Assembly (NCBI RefSeq): GCF_900091725.1 | Contig: NZ_FMBW01000040.1 | Location: 1-64,000 of the forward strand | Length of the DNA stretch: 64,000 bases | Direction: 5' to 3' | From: Streptomyces sp. DvalAA-43 | GTDB lineage: Bacteria > Actinomycetota > Actinomycetes > Streptomycetales > Streptomycetaceae | Part shown: positions 58,042-64,000 of the stretch, piece after piece | Position numbering within the stretch: position 1 is the stretch's first letter | Layout of the letters: each line of letters starts with the position of its first letter | Translations under genes and position numbers: made by a program | The notes under the pieces: model-generated | Told to the model about the DNA's origin: nothing | What the model saw: the letters and a program-made list of their open reading frames with translations, nothing else | Databases searched by the model: none

Positions 58042-59421
58042 TCAGCCCGTGGACGGTCCGGTGCCGTCGCCGGCCGTGCGGCCGAGCCGCTCGCGGACGC
58101 GCTCCACCACATCCGCGTAACGCGCCTCCGCGCCGTAGCGCGTGGGCCGGTAGTAGTGCTTGTCGCGGACCGCGTCCGGTGCGTACTGCTGGGCGGCGAT
58201 CCCGCCGGGGACGTCGTGCGGATACACATAGCCCTGGGCATGGCCCAGCTTGGCGGCGCCCTTGTAATGACCGTCGCGCAGATGGGCCGGGACGGGCCCC
58301 GCGAGGCCGTTGCGCACGTCCTCCTGGGCGGCGGAGATCGCCAGCGTCGCCGCGTTGGACTTGGGGGCGAGGGCCAGGGCGATCGTGGCATGGCTCAGGA
58401 TGAGCGCCGCCTCCGGGAAGCCGATCATGGCGACCGCCTGGGCGGCCGCCACGGCGGTGGGCAGCGCCGTGGGATCGGCGAGGCCGATGTCCTCGCTGGC
58501 CGAGATCATCAGCCGTCGGCCGATGAACCGGGGGTCCTCCCCCGCCTCGATCATCCGGGCCAGATAGTGCAGCGCGGCGTCCACGTCGGAGCCGCGGATC
58601 GACTTGATCAACGCGCTCGCCACGTCGTAGTGCTGGTCGCCGTCCCGGTCGTACTTCACGGCCGCCCGGTCGACGGTCTCCTCCAGGGTGAGGAGGCTGA
58701 TCTCCTTCTCCTGCTTGGACAGCGCGGCACCGGCCGCGGCCTCCAGCGCCGTCAGCGCCCGGCGGGCGTCGCCGCCCGCGATCCGCAGCAGATGCGCCTC
58801 GGCCTCCTCCGGCAGCGTCACCGCGCCGCCGAGCCCGCGCTCGTCGGTCAGCGCGCGCCGGAGCAGTCCGCGCAGGTCGTCGTCGGTGAGCGATTCCAGG
58901 GTGAGCAGCAACGAGCGGGAGAGCAGCGGCGAGATGATCGAGAAGTACGGATTCTCGGTGGTGGCCGCGATCAGCGTCACCCAGCGGTTCTCCACCGCAG
59001 GCAGCAGGGAGTCCTGCTGTGCCTTGGAGAAGCGGTGGATCTCGTCGAGGAAGAGGACGGTCTCCTTGCCGTAGCCGCCGGTGGCGCGGCGGGCACCCTC
59101 GATGACGGCGCGCACCTCCTTGACGCCCGCGGTGATCGCGGAGAGCTCGACGAAGCGCTTGTTGGTGGCCTTGCTGACCACGTACGCCAGAGTCGTCTTC
59201 CCGATGCCGGGCGGGCCCCAGAGGATCACCGACGACGGGCCCGCAGGCCCGCCGTTCCCCTCGCCGACGAGGCGGCGCAGCGGTGAGCCCGGCTTGAGGA
59301 GATGCTGCTGGCCGACGACCTCGTCGAGGGTACGGGGGCGCATCCGGACAGCCAGTGGGCTGCTGGACGGGTCCTTCTCCTGGCGGTCTTCGGCTGCTGC
59401 GGTAAAGAGGTCGGGCTCCAC
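58042..59421 (-). CDS. rarA: Replication-associated recombination protein RarA/MgsA
   Basis: This 459-residue AAA ATPase of the clamp-loader group acts at stalled replication forks. It has the leading [12 protein letters not shown]-loop [12 protein letters not shown] near residue 72, [12 protein letters not shown] (Walker B) and [11 protein letters not shown] (sensor 1). The C-terminal tetramerisation domain ends with [12 protein letters not shown]. It converges with the DUF2470 gene across 42 bases. Confidence 0.93.
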   Translation of the reverse strand: MEPDLFTAAAEDRQEKDPSSSPLAVRMRPRTLDEVVGQQHLLKPGSPLRRLVGEGNGGPAGPSSVILWGPPGIGKTTLAYVVSKATNKRFVELSAITAGVKEVRAVIEGARRATGGYGKETVLFLDEIHRFSKAQQDSLLPAVENRWVTLIAATTENPYFSIISPLLSRSLLLTLESLTDDDLRGLLRRALTDERGLGGAVTLPEEAEAHLLRIAGGDARRALTALEAAAGAALSKQEKEISLLTLEETVDRAAVKYDRDGDQHYDVASALIKSIRGSDVDAALHYLARMIEAGEDPRFIGRRLMISASEDIGLADPTALPTAVAAAQAVAMIGFPEAALILSHATIALALAPKSNAATLAISAAQEDVRNGLAGPVPAHLRDGHYKGAAKLGHAQGYVYPHDVPGGIAAQQYAPDAVRDKHYYRPTRYGAEARYADVVERVRERLGRTAGDGTGPSTG

Positions 59422-59492
59422 GTTTTGAAGCCTATGTCACGGCACCGACATCCCTGCCGGGCCGGTCCCGCCCGGGAGGGACGGGCGGCCGG

Positions 59493-60128
59493 TCAGCTGG
59501 TCCAGAAGTCCCACCAGCGGGTCAGGATCAGCATGCCGATGATGCCGATCCACAGGACCGGCGGCACCCAGTGGAACTCCGTCAGGCCGTTGCGCAGCCA
59601 GTTCGGCGCGGGGATGATCCGGTGCTTGATGTTGTGCGTGGTGATGTAGCAGAACATGAAGATCGTGGCGACCCAGGCCAGGCAGCACCAGAGGCAGAGC
59701 GAGTTGATGTTGTAGAGCGACTGGTACTGGAGCCAGGTGCAGAAGCCGACTCCGAACAGCGCGCCCGCGTTCATCCCGAGCCAGTACCAGCTGCGGAAGC
59801 GGGCACCCGCGAGCAGCGCCAGCCCGATCCCGATGATCACGGGGTAGGTGGCCAGGCCGAGCATCGGGTTCGGGAAGCCGAAGGCGGCCGCCTGCTCGCT
59901 CTTCATGATGTTGCCGCACGCGACCACCGGGTTGAGGCTGCACCCCGGGGTGAAGCTGGGGTCCTCCAGCAGCTTGAACTTGTCGATCGTGATGACCCAC
60001 GCGGCGAGCAGCCCGGCGGCGCCGGTGATCACCAGCAGCAGTGCGAGCGCGCGGCTGCCGCCGAAGGTCCTCTTCCCGCCGTCCTCGTCCTGTTCGGAGG
60101 AGGGATGGTCTACCGCTGCAGTCGTCAT
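59493..60128 (-). CDS. Vitamin K epoxide reductase (VKOR) family protein
   Basis: This 211-residue integral membrane protein has about five membrane segments and the VKOR catalytic cysteines: the loop pair C63 and C71 (CSLNPVVAC) and the CLWC pair at 145-148. In actinobacteria VKOR proteins reoxidise DsbA-like thioredoxins to form disulfides in secreted proteins, using a quinone. No DsbA partner gene adjoins it. Confidence 0.9.
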   Translation of the reverse strand: MTTAAVDHPSSEQDEDGGKRTFGGSRALALLLVITGAAGLLAAWVITIDKFKLLEDPSFTPGCSLNPVVACGNIMKSEQAAAFGFPNPMLGLATYPVIIGIGLALLAGARFRSWYWLGMNAGALFGVGFCTWLQYQSLYNINSLCLWCCLAWVATIFMFCYITTHNIKHRIIPAPNWLRNGLTEFHWVPPVLWIGIIGMLILTRWWDFWTS

Positions 60129-60277
60129 ATCGCCGTTCCATCAGTGAGTGGCCTGCTGGGCACGGTCATTGTGCCGCACCACGGCAGCGATGCTCTGTTC
60201 GATGGACATAAAGGTGTACGCAACGGCTTGCGCATTCCCGGCGCCGAACCCGAGGGCCCCGGAGAAACGCCCGCACC

Positions 60278-60448
60278 ATGACCGAACTCGCGTTGGAGGT
60301 GAGCGGCCTGAAGGAGCACTTCGGCGGACCGGCCGCCGTCGACGACCCGGCTCGCGCCGACCACCGCGGGCGTTCACAGGTAGGCATCGTCCGGCAGGAT
60401 GAATCCGTGCCTGCCGAGTTGACGGTGCGTGAGCGGGAGGTACGGGGC
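60278..60448 (+). pseudogene. ABC transporter ATP-binding protein remnant
   Basis: The frame begins MTELALEVSGLKEHFGGP and continues VDD, as at the start of ABC ATPases, but the Walker A region is missing. After about ten residues it resumes with VGIVRQDESVPAELTVRE, which fits the Q-loop stretch just past Walker A. An internal deletion of roughly 50 codons best explains this. Downstream the frame decays into hisS antisense. It is a fragment and cannot bind ATP. Confidence 0.6.
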
Positions 60449-60513
60449 TGCCGCTCTCCGGTACGTGTGCGGCCGGCGGGCGGAATTCCGCGCGTCGGCC
60501 GCACCGGACGGAC

Positions 60514-60532
60514 CAGGGCCTGTCCGGCCCTG
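60514..60532 (-). terminator. hisS terminator
   Basis: A perfect 7-bp stem (60514-60520 with 60526-60532) with a 5-nt loop lies 17 bases beyond the hisS stop. Confidence 0.6.
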
Positions 60533-60548
60533 ACCCGCCGGACAGTCC

Positions 60549-61811
60549 CTAGGCCAGGCGCTCGCGGATCGCCGCGACCACGTCGGGCAGCGGCACGGGC
60601 GTCTGCTCGCCGGACTCCATGTCCTTGAGCTGGACGACGCCCTCGGCCAGATCCCGCTCGCCCGCGACGATCGTGAAGCGGGCTCCCGACCGGTTCGCGC
60701 TCTTCATCGCGCCCTTGAGGCCCCGGCTCCCGAACGCGAAGTCCGCCGCCACGCCCTCGCGGCGCAGCTGCGTGACGACGCCGAAGAGCACCCGGCGGGC
60801 CTCCTCGCCGAGCGGCACCGCGAAGACGCTGGTGGCCGCGGGAAGTTCGAGCTCGATGCCCTCCGCCTCCAGCGCGAGCACCGTGCGGTCCACGCCGAGC
60901 GCCCAGCCGACCGACGGGAGCGCCGGTCCGCCGATCATCTCGGACAGACCGTCGTAGCGGCCGCCGCCACCCACCGCGGACTGCGAGCCGAGTCCGTCGT
61001 GGACGAACTCGAAGGTGGTGCGGGTGTAGTAGTCGAGGCCGCGGACGAGCTTCTCGTCGTCCTCGTACACCACGCCTGCCGCCGAGAGGAGTTCGCGCAC
61101 CTCCTCGTGGTACGCCTTGCAGGCGTCGCACAGGTAGTCGCGCAGCACCGGGGCGCCGGTCAGCTGCTTCTGCACCTCGGGCCGCTTGTCGTCGAGGACC
61201 CTCAGGGGGTTGATCTCGATGCGGCGGCGGGTCTCCTCGTCCAGGTCGAGCTCGCGCAGGAAACCCTGGAGCGCGTCCCGGTAGACGGGGCGGCACTCCT
61301 TGTCGCCCAGCGAGTTGAGCAGGATGCGGAAGTCGCGCAGGCCGAGCGCGCGGTACGCCTGGTCGGCCAGGATGATCAACTCGGCGTCCAGCACCGGGTC
61401 CTCGGCGCCGATCGCCTCGGCACCGACCTGCGAGAAGTGCCGGTAGCGGCCCTTCTGCGGGCGCTCGTAGCGGTAGTACGAGCCGGAGTACCAGAGCTTC
61501 ACCGGCAGGTTGCCGAGCTTGTGGAGGTTGGCCTCCAGCGCGGCGCGGAGCACGGAGGCGGTGCCCTCGGGGCGCAGCGCCAGCTCGGATCCGCCCTTGG
61601 TGGTGAGGGTGTACATCTCCTTGGTCACGATGTCGGTGGACTCACCGACACCGCGCGAGAAGAGGGCGACGTCCTCGAAGCCGGGCGTCTCGATGTAGCC
61701 GTAGCCGGAGTTCTTCAGGGGCGCGGCGATGGCCTCGCGCACCGCGAGGTACTTCGCGGAGTCGGGCGGGGTCAGGTCGTACGTGCCCTTGGGGGCCTTG
61801 AAAGTGCTCAC
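60549..61811 (-). CDS. hisS: Histidyl-tRNA synthetase
   Basis: This 420-residue class II synthetase charges tRNA-His. Motif 2 ([20 protein letters not shown]), the histidine A motif ([15 protein letters not shown]) and motif 3 ([14 protein letters not shown]) are intact, with the C-terminal anticodon-binding domain. GTG start 15 bases after the MBL-fold gene. Confidence 0.97.
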   Translation of the reverse strand: MSTFKAPKGTYDLTPPDSAKYLAVREAIAAPLKNSGYGYIETPGFEDVALFSRGVGESTDIVTKEMYTLTTKGGSELALRPEGTASVLRAALEANLHKLGNLPVKLWYSGSYYRYERPQKGRYRHFSQVGAEAIGAEDPVLDAELIILADQAYRALGLRDFRILLNSLGDKECRPVYRDALQGFLRELDLDEETRRRIEINPLRVLDDKRPEVQKQLTGAPVLRDYLCDACKAYHEEVRELLSAAGVVYEDDEKLVRGLDYYTRTTFEFVHDGLGSQSAVGGGGRYDGLSEMIGGPALPSVGWALGVDRTVLALEAEGIELELPAATSVFAVPLGEEARRVLFGVVTQLRREGVAADFAFGSRGLKGAMKSANRSGARFTIVAGERDLAEGVVQLKDMESGEQTPVPLPDVVAAIRERLA

Positions 61812-61826
61812 GGGATCTGTCTCTCG

Positions 61827-62513
61827 TCACATTCCTCGTCGGGGCGCGTCCATACCGTGCAGATACGGATTGGTGGCGCGCTCGAGGCCGATGGTCGTCT
61901 GGGGGCCGTGGCCGGACAGCACCACGGTCGAGTCGTCGAGCGGCAGGCACACGCGGGCCAGCGACTCGAGCAGCTCGGCGTGGTCGCCGCCGGGCAGGTC
62001 GGTGCGTCCGACGGAGCCGGCGAAGAGCAGGTCGCCCGAGAAGAGGATCTGCGGAACATCCGCGGCCTCGGGCATCCTGAACGTCACCGACCCCTTGGTA
62101 TGGCCGGGCGCATGCGCGACACCGAACTCCAGACCGGCCAGCTCCAGCCGGGCGCCGTCGCTCAGCTCCTTGACGTCGTCCGGCTCCCCGATCGTCAGCT
62201 CGCCCATGAGCGGCATCCCGATGGAGCGGCCGAGGGCCTTCTCCGGGTCGCTCATCATGTACCGGTCCTCGGGGTGGATCCAGGCGGGGACGTCGTGTGC
62301 GCCGCACACCGGGACGACCGAGGCGACGTGGTCGATGTGGCCGTGGGTCAGTACGACGGCGACGGGCTTCAGCCGATGCTTCTTCAGCGCTTCCTCGACT
62401 CCGGCCGCGGCCTGGTGGCCCGGGTCGATGATCACGCACTCCTCGCCTGCGGCCGGGGCGACCAGATAACAGTTGGTCCCCCAGGCCCCTGCGGGGAACC
62501 CGGCAATGAGCAC
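61827..62513 (-). CDS. Metallo-beta-lactamase-fold hydrolase (glyoxalase II-like)
   Basis: This 228-residue protein has the zinc site THGHIDH near residue 59 and further ligands in HAPGHTKG and SGDLLFAGSVGRTDLPGG. It resembles glyoxalase II or related thioester and sulfide hydrolases. GTG start with AAGGAC upstream; it lies 15 bases before hisS, so the two are co-transcribed. The substrate is not determined. Confidence 0.88.
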   Translation of the reverse strand: MLIAGFPAGAWGTNCYLVAPAAGEECVIIDPGHQAAAGVEEALKKHRLKPVAVVLTHGHIDHVASVVPVCGAHDVPAWIHPEDRYMMSDPEKALGRSIGMPLMGELTIGEPDDVKELSDGARLELAGLEFGVAHAPGHTKGSVTFRMPEAADVPQILFSGDLLFAGSVGRTDLPGGDHAELLESLARVCLPLDDSTVVLSGHGPQTTIGLERATNPYLHGMDAPRRGM

Positions 62514-62663
62514 GATCGTCCTTAATGGTCGTCCGACGGCGGATCGCGACTGAGAGGGTCGCGGCAGTTCAGAGCCTACCGGCGCTCCTCATTCCACAGC
62601 TAACCCATATACGGTACGGGGCAGCCAAGGCCCCATCACACGACCTATCAAGGAGATCACCCG

Positions 62664-63455
62664 GTGGTCAGCAGCGATCAGCGGCGGCGGCAGCTCGCCA
62701 GGGAGAAGTTCGAGCGGCAGCAGCAGCGCCGGGAGGAGGCCCGCCGCAGGACCAGACGGCTGACGGTCGTCATCGCGTCCGCGGTGGCCGTGGTGGCGGT
62801 CATAGGCGTGGGCTCGTATCTCGCCCTCGGCGACGACGACACGAAGGACAAGGCGGACGCCGCCGCGAGTCCGGGCCCGTCGGACCCCGCGTCCCCGTCG
62901 CCGAGCGAGAGCAAGGCGCCCGAGCCGGCGATGAAGATCGACAAGAAGGCCGGGTACGCGATGTCGCTCAAGACGAGCCAGGGCGACATCAAGTTCACGA
63001 TGGACGCGGCGAAGACCCCGCACACCACGAACTCCTTCAAGTACCTGGCCGACAAGGGCTTCTTCGACGGCACCAAGTGCCACCGGCTGACCACGCAGAA
63101 CATCTTCGTCCTGCAGTGCGGCGACCCCAAGGGCGACGGCACCGGCGGCCCCGGCTACACCATCCCGGACGAGAACCTGACGGGGCTGGGCAAGGCGGGC
63201 GCCGACGGCACGGTGACCTACCCGGCGGGCGTGGTGGCGATGGCGAACGCCGGCCCCCAGACCGGTGGCAGCCAGTTCTTCCTGGTGTACAAGGACAGCA
63301 AACTGCCGCCCAACTACACCCCGTTCGGCACGATGGACGCCGCCTCGCTGAAGGTCGTCAAGGACATCGGTGCGGCGGGCGCGGAGGGCGGCGCCCCCGA
63401 CGGTGCGCCGAAGAAGGCCGTGAAGATCACGAAGGCCGCTGTCGACAAGTCGTGA
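62664..63455 (+). CDS. Membrane-anchored cyclophilin-type peptidyl-prolyl isomerase
   Basis: This 263-residue protein has a charged N-terminus, a single membrane helix (LTVVIASAVAVVAVIGVGSY, about 33-52), a Pro/Ser-rich linker and a cyclophilin domain (ITMDAAKTPHTTNSFKYL-type start, FFDGTKCHRLTT, GGPGYTIPDE, TGGSQFFLVY). The catalytic Arg in CHRLTT is present. It probably folds secreted proteins at the outer face of the membrane. GTG start with AAGGAG upstream; a -10-like TATACG lies at 62608-62613. Confidence 0.92.
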   Translation: MVSSDQRRRQLAREKFERQQQRREEARRRTRRLTVVIASAVAVVAVIGVGSYLALGDDDTKDKADAAASPGPSDPASPSPSESKAPEPAMKIDKKAGYAMSLKTSQGDIKFTMDAAKTPHTTNSFKYLADKGFFDGTKCHRLTTQNIFVLQCGDPKGDGTGGPGYTIPDENLTGLGKAGADGTVTYPAGVVAMANAGPQTGGSQFFLVYKDSKLPPNYTPFGTMDAASLKVVKDIGAAGAEGGAPDGAPKKAVKITKAAVDKS

Positions 63456-63487
63456 CCGGCCCGGAGCGGCCGGCCCGGCCCTGACAG

Positions 63488-63513
63488 GTCCTGGCGGCGG
63501 GACGGATTTTTTT
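63488..63513 (+). terminator. Intrinsic terminator after the cyclophilin gene
   Basis: A 6-bp stem (63488-63503, GCGG loop, one G-T pair) is followed by seven T residues (63507-63513). Confidence 0.75.
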
Positions 63514-63528
63514 CGGCCGCGCTGAGTG

Positions 63529-63558
63529 CGGACAGCCGGGCGGCCGGTCGCCTAGATT
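63529..63558 (+). promoter_or_regulatory. Candidate promoter of the DUF349 gene
   Basis: CGGACA (63529-63534) and TAGATT (63553-63558), 18 bases apart, predict a start near 63564 and a 5' leader of about 90 bases. Confidence 0.5.
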
Positions 63559-63569
63559 GGCGTTGTGCA

Positions 63570-63636
63570 GGGCGGGCGCTGCCCGCCCCAGGAAACTGTG
63601 GACGATGCCAGGGGGGCGAACCCCCTCGCGGGCATC
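63570..63636 (+). ncRNA. Structured 5' leader of the DUF349 gene
   Basis: Stem 1 is a perfect 8-bp hairpin (63570-63577 with 63581-63588, GCT loop). Stem 2 has an outer 6-bp GATGCC/GGCATC pairing (63604-63609 with 63631-63636) around an inner run of five G pairing five C. The linked stems end 7 bases before the ribosome site (GGAGGAGG). It looks like a cis-regulatory RNA, but no known riboswitch class was recognised. Confidence 0.45.
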
Positions 63637-63652
63637 AGGTGGAGGAGGCGCT

Positions 63653-64000
63653 GTGAGCAGCGACCCGTGGGGCCGTGTCGATGAGACCGGCACCGTGTAC
63701 GTGCGGACAGCCGACGGCGAGCAGGTCGTCGGATCGTGGCAGGCGGGTTCCCCCGAGGAGGCTCTGGCCTACTTCGAGCGCAAGTACGAGGGCATTGTGG
63801 TCGAGATCGGCCTCCTCGAACGGCGGGTGAAGACCACCGACCTGTCGGCGAAGGACGCGACGACCGCCATCGAGCACTTGCGTCTGCAGGTGGACGAGCA
63901 TCACGCCGTCGGTGACCTCGACGCGCTGCGCAAGCGGCTCGACGCGCTCGTCGCGACGGTCGACTCGCGGCGCGAGGAGCGCAAGGCCCAGAAGGCGAAG
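63653..64000 (+). CDS. DUF349 domain protein, N-terminal part (3' end outside window)
   Basis: The GTG at 63653 follows GGAGGAGG and encodes a protein with charged, heptad-patterned helices (AYFERKYEGIVVEIGLLERR, LRKRLDALVATVDSRREERK). DUF349 proteins are large coiled-coil proteins of unknown function, conserved in Streptomyces between hisS-PPIase and relA. The frame runs off the right edge. It has its own promoter and structured leader. Confidence 0.8.
   Translation, partial: MSSDPWGRVDETGTVYVRTADGEQVVGSWQAGSPEEALAYFERKYEGIVVEIGLLERRVKTTDLSAKDATTAIEHLRLQVDEHHAVGDLDALRKRLDALVATVDSRREERKAQKAK

Larger units (their letters stand above)
60129..60548. other. 420-bp region between VKOR and hisS genes
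   Basis: It holds no intact gene of normal length. A 22-codon frame (60141-60209, - strand) precedes VKOR, and a degraded ABC-ATPase remnant (60278-60448, + strand) follows. The hisS terminator closes the region on the right. Confidence 0.6.

Noticed and set aside
63604..63636. Match to the actinobacterial 6C RNA
   Set aside because: The C run is base-paired in the stem and not exposed in two loops as in 6C RNA, so the family assignment was not made.

Overview
The window is high-GC DNA with strong Streptomyces character: GTG, TTG and ATG starts behind GGAGG-type ribosome sites, C/G-biased third codon positions, and actinomycete marker genes (bldD, sIHF, guaB1, the actinobacterial form of priA lacking helicase motifs). 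From about 15 kb to the right edge the gene order (guaB1, SorC regulator, rpe, rsmB, fmt, priA, metK, coaBC, rpoZ, gmk, sIHF, pyr operon, bldD, nusB, efp, aro cluster, mltG, ruvX, alaS, rpsD, rarA, hisS, PPIase, DUF349) is the conserved Streptomyces chromosomal core. No rRNA, tRNA, CRISPR array, insertion sequence or prophage was seen.

Region 1 (1-10137, + strand) is an accessory catabolic locus. It holds the end of a right-handed beta-helix protein, a Gfo/Idh/MocA oxidoreductase, a sugar-binding lipoprotein with two permeases (no ATPase gene, so it probably borrows a shared one), an NAD-dependent epimerase-like protein, a DapA-superfamily lyase, a 2-hydroxyacid dehydrogenase and a fumarylacetoacetate-hydrolase-family enzyme. 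Together they look like uptake and oxidative, aldol-type breakdown of a sugar acid or unusual sugar; the substrate is unknown. A perfect 17-bp hairpin after the binding-protein gene probably sets its excess over the permeases.

Region 2 (10154-14909, - strand) is an amino-acid catabolic group: an L-lysine 2-monooxygenase-like flavoprotein, a nitrilase-superfamily amidase, an Lrp/AsnC regulator and an aldehyde dehydrogenase. This suggests the 5-aminovaleramide route of lysine degradation. Evenly spaced repeats lie upstream of the amidase and an operator-like palindrome lies upstream of the dehydrogenase.

Region 3 (15108-29697) holds guaB1, an orphan class I terpene synthase, a SorC-type regulator, rpe, rsmB, fmt, a small HTH-like gene, priA (interrupted by a one-base frameshift in a G run), metK, coaBC, rpoZ, gmk and the nucleoid protein sIHF, with several strong hairpin terminators.

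Region 4 (29942-39912) is the pyrimidine operon pyrR-pyrB-pyrC-(membrane protein)-carA-carB-pyrD-pyrF, translationally coupled by short overlaps, with a PyrR-binding-type RNA hairpin abutting the pyrR ribosome site. Divergent from it is bldD, the developmental repressor, whose promoter carries a palindromic BldD box.

Region 5 (40805-50567) holds nusB, efp, an M24-fold protein with altered metal ligands, a P-loop protein, and the shikimate genes aroQ, aroB/aroK (one uninterrupted frame), aroC and aroE, then mltG and ruvX.

Region 6 (50564-64000) holds alaS, two small membrane proteins, a STAND/TPR regulator-like ATPase, rpsD, a DUF2470 gene directly under an iron box, rarA, a VKOR-family protein, a decayed ABC-ATPase remnant, hisS, a metallo-beta-lactamase-fold hydrolase, a membrane-anchored cyclophilin, and the start of a DUF349 gene behind a structured leader.
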